This document shows positions 41,339 to 53,300 of a stretch of DNA of 64,000 bases, piece after piece (positions within the stretch are counted from its first letter, which is position 1; the number at the start of each line of letters is the position of its first letter). This DNA comes from Trileptium ribeirensis (Eukaryota; Nematoda; Enoplea; Enoplida; Thoracostomopsidae). The position numbers and the translations under genes are program-made. The stretch lies in assembly GCA_030248225.1 (NCBI GenBank), contig JASANE010018489.1:1-64000 (forward strand), read 5' to 3'. The notes below the pieces were generated by a model that had not been told where the DNA came from, did not search any database, and saw nothing but the letters and a program-made list of their open reading frames with translations.

Positions 41339-44300
41339 CTGAAAGAATGTAAAAAAAATGAACAAAGATTTTTGACACCACCGTTTTAAACAATAGTAGC
41401 AGCTATTCTGTAATGATTATAGAATTACACAAATGCACGAAACAAATAACCCATATCCTAATAAATAATGCAAATATTTCGGCCTGTCCACAAGCTTTCG
41501 AAAAATGAAGGGTACTTTTTGCGGCCATGTTCATTCTAAAGGAAAATTACTTAAACTAAACGAACATATCCTAATAAATAATGCAAATATTTCGGCCTGT
41601 CCACAAGCTTTCGAAAAATGAAGGGTACTTTTTGCGGCCATGTTCATTCTAAAGGAAAATTACTTAAACTAAACGAACATATCCTAATAAATAATGCAAA
41701 TATTTCGGCCTGTCCACAAGCTTTCGAAAATGAAGGGTACTTTTTGCGGCCATGTTCATTCTAAAGGAAAATTACTTAAACTAAACGAACATATCCTAAT
41801 AAATAATGCAAATATTTCGGCCTGTCCACAAGCTTTCGAAAAATGAAGGGTACTTTTTGCGGCCATGTTCATTCTAAAGGAAAATTACTTAAACTAAACG
41901 AACATATCCTAATAAATAATGCAAATATTTCGGCCTGTCCACAAGCTTTTGAAAAATGAAGGGTACTTTTTGTGGCCATGTTCATTCTAAAGGAAAATTA
42001 CTTAAACTAAACGAACATATCCTAATAAATAATGCAAATATTTCGGCCTGTCCACAAGCTTTCGAAAAATGAAGGGTACTTTTTGCGGCCATGTTCATTC
42101 TAAAGGAAAATTACTTAAACTAAACGAACAAAATTTTGCTCTGTATGTTACATATTTCAAAGCCCTTTGAACTGTCGTACAAATAGTAGTATAATTGTCA
42201 GGCTATAAGACGACGTTTTAGCGTTAGAAATAGTTGTAGTACGTGATGCTTAAAAACATACAAAAGCACACAGAAAACATAAATTTATAGACATTAATAA
42301 ATTTTGCGTTTGCTTGAACATGGAATAAGAGGGGTCAGCCCTACCCCCACTGCAGCAGGCCAAATATAGTCGAAGTAATGACGCTGACTATTGTCATTGA
42401 TCAACAAAAGGTCATTGCGTTCGTTGTCCCCTACATTGAACATTGAACCATGCATCCACGATGGTACCATGTAAGGCTCGTTATATACTCTTGTTAGAGC
42501 TTAGGCAAACGTTTTGCGTAAAACTACTTTGCACAACATGCAGGTCCCGATTATACCTTATGTACGCGAACACGATTTGCGATAGAGAAATGTACGTAAG
42601 TGCTGATGGCAGAATCTATTTTACGATTTAGTGTCGGAATTTAGTGACCCCGTACAACTGAAAACGCGATTCCAGTCAACTTTTTATCACGCACTTTAAT
42701 CCACTCAACGACTGCGAGCACAGCACAGCTATGTGACTGAGCATTTCATTTGATAAACGCACACAAACGTGTAAAATCGGCAATCTATGCATCACGGATC
42801 CTAGGTTACCGTGCGCTAAACTATATATACCGCCGACAAAATTCTGACCATAAAAATGCTTTGGTAACGAAATCACATTGTACTACTTCAAATAAAGAAT
42901 GAAGCTCACCGGTTGCATTCGTAGCTCACACGTTAAGTTGTCATTCGATTTACATGCGTCTTCTAGTCTATTCGTTAAAAGCTGATTAGACAGAAACTGA
43001 TCCGCAGCACCCTTAAAAGAATTTAGCAATACCGTGAAGGTAAAATAGGTTGATAGGTTAGATTTACTCAAAAAATCAACATCAAAATATAAAGAGAATT
43101 GTGCTAATATATAAATTCAAATTATCTTACCACACTTTGCTATAGTCAATAATATGTTAATGCGTAATTATTTGTGCTCTCAACAGTACGTACCTAAACT
43201 TTACTCACGCATTTATTTTTCACACTACAGTACCAGACAAAAATAATTGCAATCCAAAACAATCCAACTTTGAAACGACAATGTAGCATTTATTTCTGTC
43301 GCGACCACTTGAGTTCATAATACTTTTCTTTTTCTCGTCAATTTTAAGTTGATCTGTGCAAAATATTTTTGCAATATTAACAAGACATTATAAATAAGTT
43401 TCAAAATGCAATAAAATAAATTATAAACATTCAAACAGCTAAAATTCTACATTGGAAATTAGTTATTTAGTTAGGCCGACAGTATTATTGACATCACCAA
43501 CCTGATCCACCAACAAATGAAGCTTGGGGCCGGCGTATGATTTTGACAACTCACAAGAGTCGTGCTCAGGCCACTTAGTCGTTCGACTAGCCTCGCCAAA
43601 ATAGCCGAGGAAGGCAGCTTCGCCCCATGGACAAGCGGTTGGGTTAACAACGGGAGCGAATGCTGAAACCGAGACGTATTGGCCGGGGTTTCGAAGAGCG
43701 CATGTGAGCGCACCATGGCCTCCCATGCTGAAAAAGAGTAATTATTATAATTATTCATGTTAACAGAAACGGATTGCATCTCGAAGGAGTTTTTAACAGC
43801 TGAACCGAGGAAAAAATAGTTTTCTATTTATTAAATAGTGATTATTATGAAATTTATTTTTATTTCTTTTTAGTAATCATAAAAGACACCTTCAATAATA
43901 GGTCCATCGTTCATATTTATAATTTCTGAAACCATCCGGTCACAAAATCAAAATATACACTTCACAAACTTCGTTTAATCCCAATTGTGATAGAATGACT
44001 TCTCGTAATGAATCAGAAACAAGAAAGCACTTTGTGATATTACAGAACCAAAATCAATTGAAAAGTGAGCATGATCTAAAAAAAGCGAGTCAATGTTTGA
44101 GTTCAACAATTGGCGTACATTCGAGCTACACTTTCTTTTGTTCGTGATTCTGAGCTTAAACTAATGAATTATATTTTCAAATGATATTTTAAGCGTGAGT
44201 TTAAATGTACATAAACAAGTCACACCAACTGTTTTATTTTAATTTTAATGATTAACACACAGAGCCTGGCTTCTCCAACCGTTGCGGGGCTCACCCCCAC

Positions 44301-47300
44301 CCCGGAAATGTTGGTGTATCCACTTGGATTTTTAGCACTACAAATGCTCAAAAAAATTCATTTTTATATTTGTCCGTATTTCTTGTCCCCGGTTTTTGCT
44401 CTCCCCTTTCCAAAGAGGTAGTTCCATTTCATGCCCCCATCCATTAGAGCCCGTCGAGAAGCAGAGAGCTGGTAGACACTTTTTGACCTTCCTACATACA
44501 TATTTGTTAACGTATGTGCGAATATTAGTTCTGACATCTCAAATGCCAGTGGCAGCGTTCGAGACTATTTTTGGCAACACCAAAACTCCCGGTCCGGAGA
44601 CACACATTCTGACATGACGTACCTGACATAACGTACAGCGCGGTACTACCGTACAACTACATCAAAGATGTTGACTTATGATAATGTATATATGCAATTC
44701 AGGCCGTATTACAAAATGGTATGTACTAGTGACGATTTAGATTTCGCTGCTACCACGCAACATCATTATTGACTAGCTACTTCTAATATGAGCGTAGTTT
44801 ACTGTCTGGCTACAGCTAAGACAGCTAGTCGCGCTGTGTTTAGCAGCAGTTTCTAAACAATCAAAAATATTTCCGAGTATAGTAGCTGCAACTAGGTACA
44901 CAAGTCACTGCTCTTAGTGTATTGACGTGATATCATTGCCTTTCTAGAAGTTTGCATATGCTAAGAAATCTAAAAAAAATTATTCGATTTATTTATCAAT
45001 CGGCTTGTTGTATATCGACTCTTGGCGGCACGTCAAATGCCTGCCACTAAAAATCCCTACGTAACCTGTGCCATAACTGGCTTGTTGTATATCGACACTT
45101 GGCGGCACGTCAAATGCCTGCCACTAAAAATCCCTACGTAACCTGTGCCATAACTAGCTTGTTGTATATCGACTCTTGGCGGCACGTCAAATGCCTGCCA
45201 CTAAAAATCCCTACGTAACCTGTGCCATAACTGGCTTGTCGTATATCGACTCTTGGCGGCACGTCAAATGCCTGCCACTAAAAATCCCTACGTAACCTGT
45301 GCCATAACTGGCTTGTTGTATATCGACTCTTGGCGGCACGTCAAATGCCTGCCACTAAAAATCCCTACGTAACCTGTGCCATAACTGGCTTGTTGTATAT
45401 CGACTCTTGGCGGCACGTCAAATGCCTGCCACTAAAAAACCCTACGTAACCTGTGCCATAACTGGCTTGTTGTATATCGACTCTTGGCGACACGTCAAAT
45501 GCCTGCCACTAAAAATCCCTACGTAACCTGTGCCATAACTGGCTTGTTGTATATCGACTCTTGGCGGGACGTCAAGTGCCTGCCACTAAAAATCCGTACG
45601 TAACCTGTGCCATAACTGGCTTGTTGTATATCGACTCTTGGCGGCACGTCAAATGCCTGCCACTAAAAATCCCTACGTAACCTGTGCCATAACTGGCTTG
45701 TTGTATATCGACTCTTGGCGGCACGTCAAATGCCTGCCACTAAAAATCCCTACGTAACCTGTGCCATAACTGGCTTGTTGTATATCGACTCTTGGCGGCA
45801 CGTCAAATGCCTGCCACTAAAAATCCCTACGTAACCTGTGCCATAACTGGCTTGTTGTATATCGACTCTTGGCGGCACGTCAAATGCCTGCCACTAAAAA
45901 TCCCTACGTAACCTGTGCCATAACTGGCTTGTTGTATATCGACTCTTGGCGGCACGTCAAATGCCTGCCACTAAAAATCCCTACGTAACCTGTGCCACAA
46001 CGAATGTGTACGCCAAACATAGAGAGTACAGAAGTCGATTTTGTTACTTTCCCCTCGCTGCGAGTTGCCACATATGCAGTCATGGCAGTCGAAAATTTGG
46101 AAATATTGGAGTTTCTGGTTTTGAAAAAATACCTCCAGGTTCACCTTGAGGTAAATGTGCGCTATAATGGTTGAGTCAAATTGTGATAATACTCGGCACA
46201 ATTATTATTAACAACAAAAACAATTCCTTCCTGTGTTACATGGATGGTACATAATATCAATATACTCATTTACAAACGGTTTCTGAGAAAATTATTGTAA
46301 TACCAGCTTGCAGCAATCTTAAATACTTAAAATTTCTGAGGTTATAATGCTATGGTCACGTTCGAAAGGTAGGACTTAACACGTTTAAGTACAATCAATC
46401 GATACTTTGCTGTGAATTATTAGCTTGACATGTTCAATGTGAAAGTATAACTCAGCCGTTTGGAAGAGTCAAACAATAAGCAATAAGTATCTATCTATGC
46501 ATGAGTAAACTTAAGCTACGCCGCCTACCGTCCTCTTTTAATACTATGTACAAAACTGTATTAGAAAAGAAAACAGTCCGTTCAATAGCCAATTACAAAT
46601 TCAAAAATTTTCGTTCGCGAACGCAAAGCGACAAAATACAAAATAGGGTAGTTTCTGTTCATTAACACAACACACCTATTTCCTGTCTTGCCACGATTTC
46701 GTTTCACAACGCACCACTGGGCAACTGGCGTTACGCGTTTTTTCTTTACGCTAACATGTTTCGCTTTCAAAAATGACAATAACTGTAGTTCGCTAACTTC
46801 ACGTGTAGTGTGTAGCTTTCAAAACATTAAACAGACGTATTTTTGTTATCGACTATAATTTTCGAATGATATGTTGGGTCAATGTTTTGTTTCTTAACGT
46901 TTTGGATGCGTTGCCCAAACTGTCAATTTTGTGTTATTTTGTATGTTTACGGATAGTTGGTACACCGAACCACCGAACGTTAATACCTATTGACAGAAGG
47001 GTGTGGCAGGCGACTCACATTAAGGTTACCCATGCACTAGCGTAATATCCTTATTGTAAGGTTAAGATGAACAAATGCTATAACTCACAGTTTACTACGC
47101 GGCATTGATAACCAGAGTCATCTCTCATTTTAAAAACAGACTCTGACAACTGTTACAAAATGAATCGATCTCTGCCTACCTATGACCCGTAATCCCTTGT
47201 TTGTTTGGCGACACAGGAAAGTTGGCCGCAATAAGCAGTGGTAACTAAATAATGAACACAAAATTTTATATAAAACAACAAATACTTCACAAGACTAATG

Positions 47301-50300
47301 TAGAATAAAGGAGTTAGCAATATGACCACAAAATTGGAGTAAAGCCGTGACCCATCGTTCATTTCACTATTGAGCTTACCTCATAACAGATAAATCATTA
47401 CCAGTTTTTGCCTAGTTTGATAATTCGACTACATGTTTAGGCTACTAAATAATAATAAATGTGTCAGTCCATCCATATATTTTCGCACAGCTTTTAGACT
47501 ATATAAAGTCACACATCAGAAATACCATAGCTGCACCGTCTGTAACAACATTTTAAAACAACAGGGTCTCCAATAATTAAGTGGCGATAGTCCACTCAAT
47601 GGATTTACATTGTATACTGGCAACACAAGCATAGCCATTCCGCAAATTCATCAGTGCAAGACCATCACTAATACAATTTGGGCAGAAAGTCCCAAATAAA
47701 TGTAGGAGAAAAATAAATGAATAATTTTTAGTAGAAAACAAAGACCCACAAAAAATTCGAACTACTAAAGACGTGTTCCCAAATTTCACTTTTAATTTCC
47801 AGTTTCTTTAAATTTTGATCAAAATTTGGATTTTCAAGTTTGAACGTGTGAACACTGTTCAAAGTTTTCGAAGATATAATCACATGGGGTAAAAAAAGAC
47901 CGATGCTGAAAACTTTGGATTTTTAGCTGAACTATTCGAGCATAGATGGTGATTTCTTGTGAAATAATTAATAGGTGGACGTGCTGTGTATTTAAAACAA
48001 AAGAATTAATTTAATCCTTATACAAAAATTTTGGGGCCAAAAAATATGGAGGTCTTTTTTTACCCCATTGTCGGGGTAAAAAAAGATCACCATGGGGTAA
48101 TAAAAAATCACCCCAATTACTATTGCAAAAAAACGATATACTTACGTGTAGCTTCCTGTCTGGGTTTCCTGTGTGCTCCAACCATTTGGCAGAATGTTGA
48201 CAGTCGCAGTTGGATAGGTTTGTCCGCAGTCGTCTTGAAAAGTAGCAGCTTTATAGGTACATCTAGCAAAGCAGCTGTATTTATGCCGACGAAGATGGTA
48301 AAATGCCGGCATAGTCCACCGCTTACCCCATCCAACCACCCAAAATACACAAACTATATAAAATGTTTATATTTTGAAAAGTTATTGGCTATATATTAAT
48401 TCTTTTTTAAAGTAGATTTCTGCGGTGATGGAACGCCGAATTTGTTGAGCCGGTTAAAACGACACATTGCTTCCGCCTCACATGGGAATTTGAAATACGA
48501 TCGTCCCCGCGCTACTTCAACTAATTGTGGTTGAGCGGGCCCACAGAAGACATATTTTTTAGCTACGATGTCAATGTCGTCAGATTTTGGCCAATCCCAC
48601 AACACACGATTCGGATCTGCCGCGGTTTCTTTTTTGTGTAAAAATTTCATTTCGACGCTGAAAATTTCACCCTTTTGTTCGTCACGGAAGGTTTTCAGTA
48701 TTTTCCCCCAGTAGTACGTTCTAGGAGAGTTCCAAAAAACTGCATAGTAATTGCCGTCATTTGCCGTGTCAATGTTAGGCATGACTGCTGCCAGTTCATC
48801 CCGCTGGGTCGAACTTCTTATACTTTCCCGGAGAGATTTTGCATTTGTGTCATCCACATACCAATCGTTTGAGGATTCGGACGATTCAGACGGCGTTTTT
48901 TGTCGCGGCTTACTGAACTTCTTAGAAGTTCCAGGTTGCTGCACTGATTTTGCTTTTATTTGCGCTCGGTACTCAGGATCTGTTATAACTGCCGAATGCA
49001 TTGATATTTTGTGCCGCTTCTTCGGTGGTTGCGTTGTTGCTGAGCGACCACGAGATCTGATAATGTCCTCAAACGACGTCTCATTTTCCGCCTGCACTAA
49101 ATTGCACACATATCGCATTCCTTGAGGTGCGTGCTTTTGAAGTGCTGCCATCAGTTGCGCTGGACTTGCTGTCGCTAGAGAAACGGACGGAGAAGCAGAA
49201 GCCCTGGAAAAGTCTCCGCTTCGACTCGAGCACGGCGTTGTATTCGCATCGTTATTAGGTTGCACCGCTTTTTCAAATACGGAAGCCGACGTGCAATCAG
49301 CTGGTCGCTGCTCCAGTACATCTGGTGCCTCGATAGTATTGCCTGGATGTTCAGCGGGAACACATAATGGGACCAGATCTTCTAAATTTGGTGCGCCATC
49401 TTCATCTTTGGGGCATCCTTTCTCCTGCCATTTGTGATAGGTTTTTAACTTCGTCTTATCAATGCGAGCCATATCATACCTGGTGCGGTTTGGCGGGTAT
49501 ACACCAGTAGCACTAAACCCGGCTTTCACGTTTCGTTCACTAAGTCCCTTTTTCCATATTTTGCTGATAACATTAACAAAGTCCGCCTTTTTAAGTGGAA
49601 CCCTTGCACCCGTCCTATGCATACGATCTGTGAGTTCGTGCTCATAATACACTTTCAAGGGACTGAAACACGCCACATCCAGCGGCTGCAAAGTATCAGT
49701 ACAGTGCGCTGGAAACTTTAATAGAGATATATTTTGATCAATAGCTAATTCAATAGTTTCGAGGGATGTATGAGTGAGGGAACCATCGAACAGCAGTAAC
49801 AGCGGCCGGATATCCTTCGTTTTGACAACAAATAACTGAAACCATTTGTGAAACACTTCACGGGTCATCCAGCCACTCTCGCTGTAAGCATAGAAGGTTT
49901 CAGGAAGAGCTTCGGACCCATGCCATGAAGACTGAAGACTTTTGCCCTTAAAAACAATCAAGGGATCCAAAGCACTTCCGTCGGCGCAAGCAACCGCCAG
50001 AACTGTTGTATTCTCTCGATTTGCGCCGCACGTTACCGACACCGTTTTCCTGCCAACAGGGCCTACAATCTTACATTTTGACGGGTCGGAAGGGAATCCC
50101 GATTCGTCACAATTCCAAATGGCTGCTGGATTGTCCTGCAGCCCAAGACGAGTAATTTCCTTTTCAAGTAGATCGTAGAAGCCAAAAATGACGAAGGGAT
50201 CAGACGTGACGTTTCTTCTAGCAATTTGCATTGTTGACATTTTCTTAAATGTTAACTTATGACGCTTCATGAATGCATAAGCCCAATCCACTCCAGGCAT

Positions 50301-53300
50301 TCCTTCAGTAAAGTTATTCGTCAGTTCGTTCGCGGCTACATAGTCTCGAACTATTTCTCTGAGCTCTTGCAATGTCACTCCAAATCCCATTTCCGCCATT
50401 CGACGAACATAACCAGCCAGTTTGGTTTCAATGGCCTCTGATAATGCTACTTTTCGTCCTTGTTTTTGAAGTTCCAAATGGCCTTCCGATGCCAGATACC
50501 GTTGGCGCAGCATCCCATAGGACATGTGGTATTTCTCCGCTGTGCGCCTTAAAGCAGCGCCATTTTTTACTTCTTCTACGGCAGTTGTAATCGACAACTC
50601 GGTATAAAGCTTAGGTGTAGGCTTGTAAGTTCGCGGCATTATTGATAGAATTATCGATAGAACAATTAAGAGAATATAGTACTATTATATCTATGCTGCT
50701 GTAATGTAAGGAAACAAAACAAAATTATACATACACGACGTAAGATGAAATGTGATACTGAAACAATATCTATTTTTGTTGGTTATTTTTTACCCCACTC
50801 AGTTACAGGATTTGGGGTAATAAAAGATCATAGTCATTTTCAGGTAAATAGCTGCTATACAGTGTTTTGGCTGCATTCACGCGATAGGTAGGTCGATTTA
50901 CGATACTGCTGCGTACGTTACGGATCTTGCTGTGCAACCGGCAGCTTAGCGCCGAAAGGCTTACAACATCGGTCAAAATGTTTTATGAGCATAGTTTCGC
51001 ATATGGAATTATTGAACTGCTGTAGTATACGAGTTTACATCAGTAAAGAGCAGTTATTAACTTGAAAGGAAATGGTCATATAATGGATTCTTACGCTACT
51101 ATCATTTTTCGAATTCGCATTATTGCCAATCGGAAATATGCCTGATCACTTTTTACCCCAAAAATCCAATGATCTTTTTTTACCCCATCTGATTATATTT
51201 CTTTAGCCAATCTCCTGAAAAAGTTAACGTAGATATTAACTGAAAAAGCTTGATCTCAAATTTTAGTGGTGCGTTCACAGCTTTAAACTTTTTGCTCAAA
51301 ATTTAACGATGATTCTTAGTAAAAAAAATGCTGCAAATATCGATGTTTCAAAATTTCTTGCAACATTTTGAGCTCAACTTTTTCAACACATTTTCTTTCT
51401 ACCTGATTGGCTAAATCAATGCGCATCGAGTTTTGATCAAGCTTTGAGCGAATAATCGAATTTTGAGCGCGTAACACGGATGAAAAATCGTATTTTTTCT
51501 TGAAATACATTAAAGTTTGATCAACTTTTCAGCAAAATATTTGAACACACCCTTGACCTTACGAGTTCTCATTTTTTCAATATTCGAAAGCCAAAAGCCA
51601 ACCTAATATGGTATATGAAGAAGTCGCTCTTTGGGTAAACGTTGGTTTAAAGTGTTCTATCCAAACTAAAAATTTACGAAACACAGTTTTATAAACGAAA
51701 ATATATATTCCCTTGTAACGCTATAATTTACACTACAGTTTAAATGAACGAAGCCGCTGACGTCAAAACGTTTAGTTGATGTGTCGAATTCTTACACTAA
51801 AATTTAACCACCTTTCAAGTATTTTTCTTAAAATTTCCCGAATTTGAACTAGCAAAGAACCAACTTAGATGTACGCAGAAATACTTATCAAACGAATTTA
51901 ACGTGAAACCATTCCCATATAGCAACGGGGGAGGGGGGTCAAATCTAGCGAGACAGGCGCAAATTGAACAGTTTCAGTACTAACACAATAATCAATACGT
52001 ATTTTATCCACAGTACCTAAAACACCATTTCCAGTAAGCGCTAGGCGTTGAGTTATGTTACACTTTACTAAAATCTTTATATTTTAATTTCTTCCTACCT
52101 CTTTCGTCACGTAAGAATACATTCGATAATTTGTCGACCATTTTGGTTCAGTCGCGTCAATGTAGAACCCGGCGCCAGATCCAAACGAATAAACGTCGTC
52201 CTGGCCTTCGATGTTTACACCTCCTTTAATAGAAGCATAAAATACTTCGAAAAAATCCACAAGACACCTTACATTGGGCAACCCGTAATTCGGACCCGGA
52301 TCCTCTAGCTTGCGTAACAAATGCGATACAACTACACCGCAGGCCCCGATCAACTCATGTTCAACTAGGGTATGTACGCTAGCGTAGCGAGATGTTAGGC
52401 TTCAATATATGTCTGCGCTGCGGTATGACATTTCCTTGCGAAATAAGTCCTGCGCTTGGATCATCACAAATCTTTGTCGACCCAAAACAGATTTATCAAT
52501 ACCTAGCTTAACAAATGAGTTGGATAGCCCATTTTACAGCTCAAAGGAAAGTAATATCAGCCAGTTTGGGCAAAACTAAGTTGAGTTGACTATGTTCAAT
52601 TATAATTTTTCCACAATGTATACGTATACAACAAAAAATAAACGATATATATATGTTTTATTAAAAAAATTATTGTTTGGTCCGACGTTTCTTGATAAAT
52701 TTCATTATACAGAAATGGCGTTTGGACATGTAATACAAGTATCATCTGTGCAACACTGATAAACTTCCTATGGTCAGACGAAACGGGGCCCGTAACGGTT
52801 ACCTGAACGGCAGTCAAAACATCCCTAATAGGTACTATTTGACCAGACAGCGCATTACCTTAAAGTTATGGCCCGTGTTTGAGGACCACCACTTCAACAC
52901 TGAAGTTAAAATGAAGAAGAAACTGGTACTATAGTGTTCATACGAAACGGCCAGTGGCAACAAATTTCTTTAGCTTCAATTTTATTAGGCTCGCTTGTTC
53001 ATTCAGATAAAGTTATGACCCGTGTTTGAGGACCACCACTTCAACACTGAAGTTAAAATGGAGAAGAAACTGGTACTATAGTGTTCATACGAAACGGCCA
53101 GTGGCAACAAATTTCTTTAGCTTCAATTTTATTAGGCTCGCTTGTTCATTCAGATAAATCCGCTCACGCACGACACATTTTATTCGGAAAGAACCTACTA
53201 TATCCGTTCCCTTTAGCGCACAAATTACGTAAAACGAACACTTCGACTAAACATAAAGCATCAACTTACTTGGACTTGTGTCTGGATTAACCACAATCAT

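Noticed and set aside
45002..46000. CRISPR-like array
   Set aside because: The units are continuous 77-bp copies with no unique spacers, and the setting is a eukaryotic intron.
48031..49125. Plus-strand frames of 120-124 codons across the transposase
   Set aside because: They are antisense shadows of the 747-codon transposase and its left subterminal repeats.
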